A stretch of 64,000 bases of DNA from Incurvaria masculella (GCA_946894095.1 OX335645.2:23521001-23585000); one strand, 5' to 3'; counted from the stretch's first letter, positions 21,965-33,264 are shown. Notes: generated from the letters alone by a model not told the origin. Made by a program: numbers and translations.

Positions 21965-22370
21965 TTTTTTTTTATGCGACCTGACATGGATGGCTAATAC
22001 CACACAACTACCGTTATGGTATTAGCCCAATACACCACATTCCCGAAGGAATTAGGTGCCATGCCAGGACCTTCGATTTATGAGCACGGCTACATTGAAC
22101 TGGATGGAAAACACGGACAATTTTTCATTGCCGCTTCGACCATCTTTTCATCCAATGCGATGGTACCAACCCGGGCGGGCTTAAACCTACCAACTTGTAG
22201 GGGAAGGGGACCTACAGTTTTACATGGGTTCCCAACCATGGAGCAGCTCGCATTCGTGACGAAATGCACGTATCAAACTCGGAAAGAGAAAGACAGTGGT
22301 GCAAGTCGGAATTTAACCCAGGCCTCTGGTACGCTAGTCCAGTCCCCGCGCCACTAGGCTACGAGCCGCT
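21965..22370 (-). repeat. SINE-1, complete, minus strand
   Basis: Full copy from TTATGCGACCTGACATGG through GGTGCCATGCCAGGACC, GCGATGGTACCAACCCGG and GGAAAGAGAAAGACAGTGG to the head, ending CCACTAGGCTACGAGCCGC. Very similar to the 8.1- and 50.7-kb copies, so among the younger members here. The 113-codon frame inside it is accidental. Confidence 0.9.
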
Positions 22371-22911
22371 ATGTCACGATCAATACTTTTTCAGATTATT
22401 TTCAAAATCTGATTACAATGTTTCAAATGCTGAAACTCTAATTGATGACATAACGGTAATGTCGTATCCATTAAATAGATAAAATTATCATACATAAAGA
22501 CATGATAACATTCAATATTTACGAACATTCGACCAATTTTTTATTAAGATTTTTAAAACCCAGCAAATTCACTCCCTTTATAATTTTTAATCCCAAAGAA
22601 TTTCGTATGCAAGTTAAATTATATGTTCGTTCAACGTGTAACAAGTGTTATACCAAGAAGCACATTAGTCAAGTTGACTTGCCTTATTCGCCTCGTAATA
22701 ATATCATCGAAAACCATCATTTTCTCCCAAAATGATCGGTTCGCGTCTATAAAAAAGTGGTGTAATTGAATGAATGGCGATAATCGGTCGGGGTTGGGCT
22801 ATCATTACCGTGTTTAAAGGGTGAACGTGGAAATTACAGTGGTCTGCCGCCGCGCCTCCGGGGCCTCTGGTGAGGTTGATGCAGCCTGCGTCATGCGGTG
22901 GAGGTTAGGTG
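22371..22911. other. Unassigned DNA
   Basis: AT-rich until a GC-rich patch at 22840-22905 (TCTGCCGCCGCGCCTCCGG). A 77-codon frame at 22502-22735 has no known resemblance. Confidence 0.35.
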
Positions 22912-23080
22912 ACTTTTTTATGGACATTTTGGTCAACCATTTTTGGACATAGATTGCCCACACCCATCGTCATGATACTATCCCAGCACACCGTATTCCC
23001 GATGGAATTTGGTTTCAATGTCAGGACATTCCCTTCATAAGCATTGCTACATAGAACTGGATGGAAACACGTACAATTCG
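22912..23080 (-). repeat. SINE-1 3' fragment, minus strand
   Basis: Diverged tail half: TTTTTATGGACATTTTGG, then ATACTATCCCAGCACACCG, GATGGAATTTGG, TTCATAAGCATTGCTACATA and GAACTGGATGGAAACACG. Confidence 0.65.
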
Positions 23081-23332
23081 TCGCACTCGGCACATACAAG
23101 CGTATCTCAAAATTAAAGCTTTTATATAGATATACAGAATACATTTATTAATTTATTTGCTCTTCTATTTACGTTTAAACTCTTTGAAAAGTTTCTTACC
23201 AGGTTATTTTTTACAGCATCATTTGCAGTATATTCACTCAAATATAAAAGATAACAGAGAAACAATCACTTTTTAAACGCTACTGTAAATTTTCTAAAAA
23301 TGAGGTACGCCTGTAAGTCCCGGGTGTGACGA

Positions 23333-23554
23333 ATTGTGCAATGCCGTTTTGACCATATTCGATGGCATCAACCTGCTGGCTAAGCCGAGCAAGGGGACCT
23401 AGAGTTGGCCTAGAGAACTATGGAACAGCTCGCATTGGTAACGAATCGCATTTATCCAACTCAGAAAGAGAAAGAAAGTTGCGCACAAACGGGGCAGGAA
23501 TCGAACCCATGACCTCTGACATAGATGTCCCCGAGCCCCTAAGCTACAAGTAGC
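23333..23554 (-). repeat. SINE-1 5' part, minus strand, diverged
   Basis: Contains GACCATATTCGATGGCATCA, AACAGCTCGCATTGGTAACG, TCCAACTCAGAAAGAGAAAG and the head region with GCAGGAATCGAACCCATGAC and GAGCCCCTAAGCTACAAG. Confidence 0.75.
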
Positions 23555-23772
23555 TCAACATTTTTGACCGCTTGTATTTTAAGCTATATTTTTTATTCCA
23601 TTCATTCGATATAATAAAAATTGTTTCGTGCGTCTGGAGAAAGGACTAAGTTCTCCACCCAATATATATTTTTTTAGGGGTAGCAAGACTCAGATTGAAT
23701 GGTGTCAAAGTTTTGTTTGCACACTTACAGATTACAATGTTTGTAAGTTCTTTAAAGACATCGTTATAAAGA

Positions 23773-24420
23773 GTCGTATTCACTACGTATAATATTCACA
23801 ACGTATAATCTTATTTTTTTCCAAAAAATTAAAACCATGCATATCGTATAATAGTCACAACGTATAATGTTATACGTTGTGCATGAATAAAGTTTAAAAA
23901 TAAAATCAACTCTTTGCATCATGCAGAACGTATAATAGTCACAACGTATAATATTCCTAACATGAATTCACGAAAAAAGAAAACCATGCAGAACGTATAA
24001 TATGCCAAGAAGCACTGCATAAAGCGCCCTAATAACGATACATTTAAGGCTGAAATTGCTACGAATCGATATTTGCTACAATTTCGAGAGGCCACCTTAC
24101 GCTAATTGAGACGGTCGAAACGTCACGTGCGAGTATACGCTTTAATTGTATGACGATTAGGGCGCTTATCGTATGAAATATTTTTGGATTATATGATATG
24201 CATGGTTTTCTTTTTTTGTTAAATAGAGATCATAACATTATACGTTGTGACTATTATACGTTATGCATGGAGAAATAAGTAATTTTATGTTTTGGACTTC
24301 TTCATGCACTACGTATAAGATTATACGATCTGCCGATTATACGTTGTGCATGGATTTAAAATTTTGTTAAAATATGACATTATACGATCTGCATATTAGA
24401 CGTTCTGCCGTTCCCCCGTT
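23773..24420. mobile_element. Palindromic array of CGTATAAT motifs, probably a DNA element
   Basis: The left arm has several CACAACGTATAAT or CATGCAGAACGTATAAT units. The right arm has the same units inverted (ATTATACGTTGTGCATG, GACTATTATACGTTATGC). In the middle, AAGCGCCCTAAT (24022-24033) and ATTAGGGCGCTT (24156-24167) form an exact inverted pair around a unique core of about 120 bp. No coding capacity. The repeated sub-terminal motifs are typical of transposase-binding arrays, but the outer ends are not clean TIRs. Confidence 0.6.
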
Positions 24421-25249
24421 ATAAATACACCAGAACAAATGCGACGGTAAGATGATACCAATTTATAAATATCATTTAAGTTCATTTATCTTAGCAACGG
24501 AGCACAAATACCATGTCAATGACAAAACTTAAACGTTCAGAAGGTTGGGTCTTTGCCATCGAAATGGTATATATTCTCAGTTGTTGCAATACATGTAATT
24601 AAATGACATTTATAATCGTTATAATCTTGTCGACGCATTTGTGCTCCCGCCGCAGATTGCCTTTCAGGTTAACGTCTCCAATAAATTTTTTTTAAATGCA
24701 GTAATCTTCAAAACTTTCAACGATTATTTCATTTCAAATTAGCACGCTCAGCATTATACCCCACATTTCCATTACAGTCACATGTTGCTCATTTAGAGTT
24801 CTCCGGTTGTTATCATCAATACTGAAGGGTCTGCATCGAACCGTATCGGAGAGGGCTGCATAATTGTTAGTTTTTGTCCATCGTTTGACCTCCCTCGCTT
24901 ACGACCCTCACATACCAGCATTAATTTTATTAAGAGCTTATTAAGTCGGCACGCGACACGACAGTTGCTGTACTGACGCGTGCCGTGTTTTATTGGTTGC
25001 ACGGGCTTGTCTTTAATTAACGCTTTGTTTACGGAAAATAGTTCAGTAAGTCATTTTCTGGCAAATACTTTGTAAATCATTAATTTTCCCCATATATTTA
25101 TAAGGACTGCTAAAATTATGTGCCCAATTATTATTGTTAATGTTTTAGATGGTGCAATGAGATCGTAAATATATATTTACCGACAGAATGAGACCTATTT
25201 CTCTGTACATGTTATCCCAAAAGTTTCAATACAATAATCCTAAATATTT
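24421..25249. other. Unassigned DNA
   Basis: AT-rich, with a short GC-richer piece at 24940-24985 (GGCACGCGACACGACAG). No supported gene. A 69-codon minus-strand frame at 24793-25002 is not recognisable. Confidence 0.4.
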
Positions 25250-25468
25250 TATTTTATCATTGAGTAATCCACCTCCAAAGTTATTGTATAAAACGCGCGA
25301 AACATTCGAACTTCTAACCTTATAACTTAGAAACCAAACACAATTTTTCAACGTCAATGATCATCAGAGTTTTTAGCAAAATTAGTTACTACAATGTTGG
25401 ATCTCTGACAAGAAAAATGATCTTCTTTCCACGTTTGTATGGGGAATTGAGCGGGAAGGCCTACCTTA
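25250..25468. mobile_element. Partial copy of the 4.7-kb TIR element
   Basis: Matches the right half of the element at 4699-5241: GAGTAATCCACCTCCAAAG, TATAAAACGCGCGAAACATT, AACTTAGAAACCAAACAC and TTTGTATGGGGA are shared in order. The left half and clean TIRs are absent. Confidence 0.7.
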
Positions 25469-25609
25469 AGGTGGATTTGACTTTTAAGGCCTGTTTTCAT
25501 AAAAAAAATCGTGCGTGTCTCAATTCTTTACGGCTTGACTGAATGGTAAAGAATGGGGTCCATATCGGCCGTAAAATTAATTTAAAATAATCATTAGATC
25601 ACTATGAAG

Positions 25610-25742
25610 CGATGACTTGCGGTCTCGTCGGCCCGCAGCAAGCGCCCGCGCATCTGCCGCGCGGGGTGGGGCGGGGCGGGGTGCGGAGTGCGGGGCGCGG
25701 GGTTGTCGGCGCGCGCGCAGCCGCGGCACATGCCACTCTTAC
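25610..25742. promoter_or_regulatory. GC island with GC-box-like motifs
   Basis: Very G-rich on the plus strand: GGGGTGGGGCGGGGCGGGG, then GGGCGCGGGG and GCGCGCGCAGCCGCGGC. GGGGCGGGG is a classic GC-box (Sp/KLF-type) match. The surroundings are AT-rich and contain no recognisable exon. The segment could be a promoter or simply a drifted GC-rich repeat. Confidence 0.25.
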
Positions 25743-26154
25743 ATTATTCAACGTAATGCATCAGTAAGTACCGCACCTAGTACACTGATAGCATCGCGGG
25801 GTAGAGCAGCCGTTGTGGTCGTGTTAGGGTGGTTCGAGATCTTCTTTGCATTTTAACTGTCTTAATGTATTGTTAGGACTTTGTTTAGGATTTTCAAACT
25901 ATGCATTTATTTTTAAGAAATACATATAAACAAACTATGGCGTTCTTCTAGTTATTTTAAGTAACATTTAGCAGAAACCAGCTAAACAGAGAATGTATAT
26001 TTCTGTATTTATTTCGTTAAATGTGCCAATAACCTACAGCAAATGTAGTATTTCAAACCACCGACATTTTTGACACAATTAACATTTGGCAACTACGTCA
26101 AGAACAGAGGTCTCGTTTTGGGAGCATTGCCAACTGATACAAGATGCAGTAAGA
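25743..26154. other. Unassigned DNA
   Basis: AT-rich after the GC island. No supported gene or repeat. Confidence 0.4.
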
Positions 26155-26440
26155 AGAACACGATTTGGACGTGCGAGGCGAATAGGTGATGAAAGAATGA
26201 CGAACGAAATTTACTGAACAGATTCGATTAAGAGTCGGTCTAGTAAAAATTACTATGATCCGTGGAATATAATGTTTTGTCAAGGTCAGCTGCGTAGCGC
26301 CTGTATGTTTGAAAGTATATATCAATTTATATATATATATAGTAGGACATGTATGAAAAGATGTCTGCATGGAGATAGCAATCGTACTTTTTGAAGCGCT
26401 ATCATCTCTGCCTACCCCTCCGGGGTACCGGCGTGAAATA
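26155..26440 (+). pseudogene. LINE ORF2 C-terminus and 3' UTR, interrupted
   Basis: RFGRARRIGDERMTNEIY and then a stop read on the plus strand match the W-F-G-H-x-x-R-M-x-x-(D/E)-R-x-T-K pattern near the C-terminus of a widespread insect LINE. The 3' UTR block TCATCTCTGCCTACCCCTCC appears near 26400, as in the 35.7-kb copy. The stretch between contains a (TA)n run and about 110 bp that the other copy lacks. Confidence 0.6.
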
Positions 26441-26616
26441 ATCGATTGAGTTAGCCAGGAATATTTAAATACGCTATACTACCCCTCAAGTATGATACCA
26501 GCATATCATCATGGCTCCAGGAAATAGCATGTTCCAATTGGAGCCGCACCTGCCTGACCACCAAACCGTTACCCCCGGCTAGCTGCGCCCGCGCATCCTT
26601 GATACACGCGCCGATA

Positions 26617-26710
26617 GCACCGGCATATGTCACCGGTCACCGGCCACCGGTCACGCGCGGCTCGTCCGTCACGCGCCGGTCACCGGGGTGCCGCCACCAT
26701 GTAGCCGGTG
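26617..26710. promoter_or_regulatory. Cluster of CACCGG motifs
   Basis: CACCGG or its complement CCGGTG occurs six times in 94 bp (26618, 26631, 26638, 26645, 26681 and 26705), with interspersed TCACGCGC. It may be a degenerate tandem repeat with a 7-8-bp unit at its left end, or a group of binding sites. Grainyhead-type factors bind AACCGGTT-like sequence, but the match is only partial. Confidence 0.3.
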
Positions 26711-26761
26711 GTAACTGTTAAGAAAATCGACAGCGACCGATCAGGACATTATACATACAGG

Positions 26762-27028
26762 AAACCGCAGGTTCAAATCCCAGGGTATTTAAACCTCGTT
26801 CTTTCTTAACCGAGATATTTTCATTGAAATGATTCTGAACCCTTGTATGACTTTAGGTGGTACCAAGACATGGTCGAATCTGCAATGGAAGGTTATCTAT
26901 GTTTTCCATCCAGTAAAATATAGCTGTTCTCGTAAATATAGCGTCCTGGCTGGCACCTTCGGAAATGGGGTGTATTGGGTTGATATGACAGTAGGTAGCA
27001 AAAGCCATCCACGTCCAGTTTCATAAAT
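26762..27028 (+). repeat. SINE-1, partial, plus strand
   Basis: Keeps the B-box side of the head (GCAGGTTCAAATCCCAGGG) but not the A box. The body is diverged: CTGAACCCTTGTATGAC, GGTGGTACCAAGACATGG, TGTTTTCCATCCAG and TCCTGGCTGGCACC. Confidence 0.7.
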
Positions 27029-28010
27029 AAGTCACCAATACTTTCACTCTAAAAATCAGTCAACTCCGCCACAACGTAATCGCACCCTGCGCGATGTGGC
27101 ATGATGTGGCGCGCGCGGGCGTCAGGTGGAGACCTGCCCTTAGCTCACCCCCTGCATGTTTAGTGCAGTTTAATACAAATACAATTGGGATGAGTCATTT
27201 GGAGCCAATTAAGCTTATGACAATGGTGGTTAATTTATATTTAGTTTTGTCGGTCGGCTCATCTGTTCTAACCATTCCGATTACGGTATTGTACTTAGTC
27301 CAAAGTAACCGTCATACATGGAGAAACCATTAGGGCTTATGTGCACCATCAATTATGGCCAGTTTGTATAATGAGATTATCGTGGACTTACGCTACGGTA
27401 ACACTTTGTACGTACATATTCTCACCATTTTTTTCAAGAACGCACGCTGTTCAATATTTGGCTTGTTCCGAAATATTATTTCACTACCCAGCATTCGCAG
27501 AAGTTTAGTCGCCAGTCGATGTTTCACATAACGTCGTCTTAAGTCGACTACAAACCCCGACTCGACCGAAACCGGGTCGACTATTGCCACACCTAAATTT
27601 AGGTAATCACTATACTTTGTAAAGTACCGTTTGTTCACACATTTGTACAATTTTAAGTGATACGGCAATATATGATTTTGATTTTGATTTTGGTGGGTCA
27701 AATTATGACTTAGAAAACGAAAACGTTTTAACTGAGTGAAACGACTAATATACGACATTTAATACGAATAAAAGTTAAAATAAATAACAATAAGGATTCT
27801 AACTATATCCTTACCCGAATGTATATTAGAAATTATCATAAGTAAAATAATGGAAGCTAAAACAAATACACTGCAGATCAAATACGCCTAAGAAAAAGTA
27901 AACATTGTTTTAGTAAATGCAGTTTTAGTAAATGTAGCAGTGACAGGGGTTGAGAAAATATCAGTAAGGATACACATTGTGACGAAACAGATCACCGCCG
28001 GTGCTTGCCG
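27029..28010. other. Unassigned DNA with a 121-codon minus-strand frame
   Basis: The minus-strand frame at 27393-27758 encodes an unrecognised peptide with an NQNQNQN stretch derived from a TTTTGA repeat. It has no known domain and no neighbouring exon I can defend. A short CpG-rich patch lies at 27090-27120. The rest is AT-rich. Confidence 0.3.
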
Positions 28011-28365
28011 GATAAGCATTTCGTTAATTCGAGCTGCTCCTTGGTTCGGTTAATCTGTAGGTTCCCTACCCCTGCTAGGTAGACCGCTGAACACGTTCTT
28101 CTGCAGTGCAACGTGCTCAGCGAACAACGGAGGGTGCTGCTGATTGCGCCCACATCGCTTGCGCAGGTCAGCGGACACCCGGGCCGCCTCGTCACCTTCA
28201 TAGACGACACTGGTAAGATTTGAGGGGGCGTTACCACCACCCCCAAACAACAACAACAACCCTTACTAGGTGGTAGGGTCTAGCCCGCCTGGTTTGGTAC
28301 CATCACGTTAGGTGAAAAGATGGTAGGAACGACAATGAAAAATTTTCCATGTTTTTTAGCCATTT
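28011..28365 (+). repeat. SINE-1, plus strand, split by a LINE insertion
   Basis: Left piece GAGCTGCTCCTTGGTTCGG to CCCCTGCTAGGT; right piece CCCTTACTAGGTGGTAGGG to GACAATGAAAAATTTTCC. The junction sequence ACCC-T-CTAGGT is repeated on both sides of the LINE insert, with two differences over 13 bp. The head and tail of the SINE are missing. Confidence 0.75.
28081..28258 (+). pseudogene. LINE 3' fragment inserted in SINE-1
   Basis: The plus-strand frame reads HVLLQCNVLSEQRRVLL, then IAPTSLAQVSGHPGRL and FIDDTGKI before a stop. The H-V-L-x-x-C-x-x-L pattern is typical of the cysteine/histidine-rich C-terminus of LINE ORF2 proteins. The 3' end is ACCCCCAAACAACAACAAC, a (CAA)n tail. Bounded by 13-bp flanking repeats and 5'-truncated. 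Its last about 55 codons are free of internal stops. Confidence 0.65.
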
Positions 28366-30404
28366 CATTAGGGACTTTCAAATTATAATGTAGAGAGCTT
28401 TTGAATGTGTACAGGGTCATCTTCTAATCGATCTATGTATCTTAACAAGAATTGTAAGATATAAGGGTCGATTTTTAAATAGCATTAGAGGTCACGACAC
28501 CGCTGATTGTGCCACGCAGGTGGCAACGACATCGCCGACCAGACGGTCCAGCCGTCGTCAACGAGGAACAATCCCCGTGGACCCCCGATCGGAACCAGTC
28601 GCATGAGGGAGCCCCACAAAGCACTGCGGAACACTCCGGCTCGCGCTTTGTTCCGGCGCCGTTCCCACGGAACCCAGCCCGGGAACAATGGCTGGATGCT
28701 GAGCCTGTTATTGCGATTTTTTGCGCATGTGCAGTGAGCAGGTTACGAGACTTAATGATCCCGTTCGAATGGACGCAACGCGAGGGGGAAGTGAAACGAA
28801 AGTGGCACTATGTTTGGTTTAATTAATGCTTTGTTCCGGTAAGTTTTTCGTTGCATTTGGTGACGAAAATAACTTTGATTTTGTACTTGTAGTGTTTAGT
28901 ACATTGAAGACTATAATTTAACCCATAAAAAGGACGGAACAATAAAAACATGACATATTTTATTTACAATTACAAAAACATCGAGAATTTTAAAATATCG
29001 ATCAACTAAATACCATACTTAAGATAAACTAGAACTACTTCAAGACCTTCCGAAAACTTTCCATAAATTTTCATAAGGTTCTAAAGAATATTTGTTTTCA
29101 GGGATTTTTTTACCTGTGTATAAATGTGAAATAACATAAATTTGTTGAAAATATGTATCTACACAGACATGTAAAAATCCATGGACGGGCAATTTAGTGT
29201 ATCCCTAAAATTCCTGCTGTATTCAATAGTGTTCACTTGGGGAATCGATGATACACAGAAAAAAAAATCAGTGAATCTAACTAATTATAACAATAGTCTT
29301 GCTACGTTAAAATAGAGCCAACTATGTAAATCGGTAACTCTAAGTGAGTAAATACAGTTACCCTTAAATATTAGATTTTACTGTATGATTTAATTGTTTT
29401 TAAAGTGTATGCAATAACTGTTTTCTCTTACTGTTTTCGTAACTGTGTGAAAACTGTTTCTAGCTTTAGTATTTTTTTTCATTCCTGCTTGCTTATTCAG
29501 TGATTGATTCAAATCGGAAACGTCTTGAAACTGGACAATTGCACACCTCAAACCTGGTTTCAAAATCATCTCATATGTCACATGAGTTATTTTCACCAAG
29601 CGCTACTGTTCGATTTATAAAAATAACTGTTGAATATTAACTGTTTTGGTTCATTATTATTTATGAGACATACTTTACGATAATTCACTAAATTATAACT
29701 TTGCTAAAACAGCAAACTTGTAAGTTTATTAATGAACAAAAAAAAAACGAATCCGGCGATGTTTGACGGTTCTTCTTCACAAGAGGTAATTGATCCGTAG
29801 AAATTGTTATTGATGAATGCAAGTGTAGAATATACATCTAACGAAACTTAAAGTGTGAGGAACATGTAGAATCTCGCGTGAACATATAACATTACGTTTT
29901 ATATTTTGATTTAAAGCTACAATTTTTTTTTCCTTTAATTATTGCATGATTCTTTCCTTTTCACATTTTAGCACATTCATCTAAAGGTGAGTTATATTCT
30001 AATAACACACAGAAACGCAAGCATCTTGCAAATGTTTCTCACGGTCACACCAACTTGCGTCTCGTCAGCTGAATAGTCTAATAAATTATTGAAACCATTG
30101 CATACTTTTCCAGCGACCCTCCCAGTATCCTCGTAGGCGACGCGTAGCATCTGCTCCCAGTCGTGGGAGTCAGCCAATAAAAAGATCACACCATCATAAT
30201 AACAATAAAAACACAAATCACAAACACATCGGATGGCGGGTCATTTTATCGCACCACCGAATTAAAGCTGCGTACACCCTCAACTTACCGCTATCCCGGG
30301 ATACATACGCTGTCCCGGTATCGTACAGACAAATATTAGTCGGACTGAATTTTAAGCTGACCTTTTCTTTCCATTTAAAAAAATTGCAGGCGAAGCAAAA
30401 AAGA
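28366..30404. other. Unassigned DNA with a GC-rich patch
   Basis: At about 28490-28740 the DNA becomes GC-rich (CGTGGACCCCCGATCGGAAC) and frames of 67-105 codons are open on both strands, none recognisable. It may be the remnant of an unidentified retroelement or a promoter. From 28800 on it is AT-rich. A 74-codon minus frame at 29992-30216 is unassigned. Confidence 0.3.
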
Positions 30405-30803
30405 GTAAAATAATTTCACTGTGTCAGCATATTTAAATGCAATTGAAAATAATAATGTCTTTAGGACCCGGTTAAAGGACCTGTTAACGAACAGACCTTA
30501 TTACAAGGTAACCGAATATTTTGATGACCACTTGACAGAATAATATCCGTCCAATGTGTATATATGTTGAATTTAATGATTTTTCCATAGTTTATTTTAT
30601 TTGATTTGATTATTGTGACCAACTTGACTATTGTTATTTTTATTTGTATTTGATGTTATTGTTAGAATGTTAAATGTTTGATTTTTTTGCTATCGAAAAT
30701 ATTGACAAGTAATATTAACGACTACCAATGACAATGTTTTGTTATATGTGTGTTACTTTGTGTTATGCTAAATAAATACAATACAATACAATACAATGCA
30801 TAT
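30405..30803 (+). pseudogene. LINE 3' end: ORF2 C-terminus, 3' UTR and AATAC tail
   Basis: The plus-strand frame reads NVFRTRLKDLLTNRPYYKV, then TEYFDDHLTE and stop. This matches the C-terminal F-(K)-x-x-L-K-x-x-L-L-x-x-x-x-(F/Y)-Y-x-V-x-E-(F/Y) signature of LINE ORF2 proteins. A stop upstream in the same frame shows decay. An AT-rich 3' UTR of about 250 bp follows and ends in AAATACAATACAATACAATA, the type of short tandem tail used by several LINE clades. Strongly 5'-truncated. Confidence 0.75.
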
Positions 30804-32436
30804 TTTCTTAAATGAAAAAAGATTTGACCGTAGTAGTAGCAACAAGACGATGCGGTAATCATGTGGAATTACAATTCAATCTCATAGAAAGTAATGACGT
30901 GTAGCATTTATAAATCATTTTAGGTTTAATATGTAGGTCATAAATCCTAGTGAATTTATGGTTACTTTATGTAAATAGAGTATACTTCCATTATAAACTT
31001 TTTAAAATGTAAATAAAAACCATGAAAAAATAAGTTTCTTAAAAAACTGCACATTGCTGCTGCACTTCACAGTTTAATGAAATTTTAATATAATCTTATT
31101 GATATAATATAATAATATATTTACGATAAATATAATATTGTATCAAATTCATAATATCGGGATGTTATTACGACTTCTGCTGTCGGGTCAATGCATCGAT
31201 CCCATTATAACGGGAGGGTGAGTCCCAATTGTTCGGGGTAACTGTGGGAAACGACCTATAATAAGTTAATAATATAAACCCTGGACCAACAATAACAAGA
31301 TCCACCCATGCGGAAGCGCCTCTTATATCGGGGGAGGCAACTATCAGATTCGCTATTGAAATATCGGCAACACACTAGTTTGACACTCTTCTCGCTCACA
31401 ATTTTAGGATGCAGCAAAGATCACTTGTCTTGTACCAGGTGTCCTGTTGCGTATGTCTTTATTGATGCAAGGTCTGCAAGTTCGTACCTGTTCATGGGAA
31501 TCGGGGCTTCCTGCTCTACCCACGAGGAAGCATAGGGTGGTTCCGGACCCTGTCGAACTGGTTTAGGACCTTTGTGCTAATGACAAAACGGTTTGCCATG
31601 TTTTTTTGTGTTCATGGTGTCTTACTTTGGCAAGTGAACTGCTAATATTATAGAAATATGGTCAAAATGTCAATGGATTTTTTTTATTTGAGTCTATTTG
31701 AATATAGTTTCACGGAGAGCTTATATTATACCCACTGTCATGAAATTATCCTAACACATCATATTCCGGAAGGAATTCGTTTATTTTCCTCCATTTTGTG
31801 TAAACATACTCTTGGATTCGCTTTATTTTTAAAGATGGTTCGATTACCTCGGACGAATAAAAACCGAAAAGTAACTTCGCGGGGAGTCAAAACACGAATA
31901 TTTTTTATTATATTTATACTATTCAAACAAAAGTACCTTACTATTCCTGCAGAATAAGTAAGAGAACGTATTAGTAATGGTTTCAGAGTAACCTCAATAA
32001 TAAAGTTTAAAGATTCCTGTATGGGATTCTGACCAACACCTAGAACCAAATAATGCTTAACTAAAATGCGAGGTATATTTTTCGGAATTGATCCGAAATT
32101 GTATCAATTCTAAATATTTTTGTATAATATTTCATATTTCACTAATGCGGTGCCATTCCTGGACCTACCTAATAATGCACTGCAGCTGGACGGGTAAACA
32201 CCTAGCAAGTAAGGAAGACAGACTTACTAGAAATCGAAACCACGGTCAGACTAAACAGTCAGACGATCATCAATCCGTGGTGAACCTCAACCTAGCTTAA
32301 CGATGTGGGATCTTTATGTCGGATACATAATCAACTCTTTCTTTGTTGATTAAAATGAGAATTTTCTTTGAGAATACTGGTGCCTCCATAGTCCGGAAAA
32401 CGTGTATAACTGTAACTCGCCTTCGTACTTACTAAT
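30804..32436. other. Unassigned DNA with SINE-1 scraps
   Basis: AT-rich to 31145. The piece 31150-31560 (GGAAGCGCCTCTTATATCGG) resembles retroelement 3' sequence, but I cannot place it. Short SINE-1-like traces occur at about 31725-31775 (ACACATCATATTCCGGAAGG) and 32145-32210 (GGTGCCATTCCTGGACC). Confidence 0.35.
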
Positions 32437-32560
32437 CCCAGTTTTCACAACCTCCAGTTACCTGAAATCCGATAAGTAACTTTCGTTTACATGGCATATT
32501 TGTATGGTATAACCGAAAGGTAACTTTTGTATTTTTGTAGCTGGATGCAGTGAAAACGGG
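32437..32560. mobile_element. Small palindromic MITE, copy 1
   Basis: Left end CCCAGTTTTCACAACCTCCA and right end GCTGGATGCAGTGAAAACGGG are inverted copies of each other. Inside, GTAACTTTCG and CGAAAGGTAAC pair too, so the 124-bp unit is nearly all one hairpin. A related copy is at 52.76 kb. Confidence 0.65.
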
Positions 32561-32584
32561 CGTAAGTGTAGCAACGGCTGAAAA

Positions 32585-32770
32585 TACGCACAATATTTTA
32601 CTGCCACATCATCCAAAGCCTAGTTTTTCACCTAGTAGGAGAATGGGACTCCCAGTTTTACATGAATTCTGAACCAAGAGCATAAATCTTTCCTGTCACT
32701 TGGAACCAGGGGCCTCCCGCTCGTGAACTAGCAAGCTAGAGGTACGGAGTCCACGGGCACAGCACTAGAT
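32585..32770 (-). repeat. SINE-1 5' part, minus strand, diverged
   Basis: TTTTACTGCCACATCATCC, CACCTAGTAGGAGAATGGG, CCAGTTTTACATGAATTC, then a rearranged head (GGAACCAGGGGCCTCCC to ACGGAGTCCACGGGC). Confidence 0.55.
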
Positions 32771-33264
32771 CACATCGAAGAGTATCGCGCCCACACGTGC
32801 GCAGGCGCGACGCACGATACAAAGACGCGATTGTGACTGCGAACAATGAGCGCTATATCGCAGTCGCATTTACATTTTTAACTTACTATCCCGACTCGTA
32901 ATTACTGGAGTAAGAGTCAGCTTGTCTCTCGATTTATCGGTGTATGGAGAAGACCTGTTTGTGCTTGGTGGACTTGCCGCGAGGGGTGGTGGACATCCAT
33001 TGGATAGTTCCACTCATGGGCTGCTGATCAAAGGAATATTTAACTGAGAGGAGATTTTTTTGGAACTAATAACAACGATATTCATTGGTGCATAGATTCA
33101 AAATTACCATTATATTATTAATCTGTGGCTATAAACTGATATCATCACTGAACCATAGCAATACGATTTTTGATATCATTAGAATAGTTTTTGTATATTT
33201 ATCTAAAGTAGTCAACGAGAAAAAACCTCGCAGGATTCGAAACTGCTACCTTTAATGTTTTGAA
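32771..33264. other. Unassigned DNA
   Basis: CpG-rich to about 32870 (CACGTGCGCAGGCGCGACGC), then ordinary AT-rich DNA. A B-box-like GCAGGATTCGAAACTGC near 33231 suggests one more tRNA-like SINE head. Confidence 0.35.

Noticed and set aside
22016..22357. 113-codon frame at 22.0 kb
   Set aside because: Lies entirely within a full-length SINE-1 copy. The same peptide pieces appear in other SINE-1 copies.
23773..24420. CRISPR-like array
   Set aside because: Repeats are short, variable, occur in both orientations, lack regular spacers and sit in a eukaryotic genome.
27393..27758. 121-codon minus-strand frame as a gene
   Set aside because: No known domain, the NQNQNQN part is a translated simple repeat, and there is no supporting exon context.
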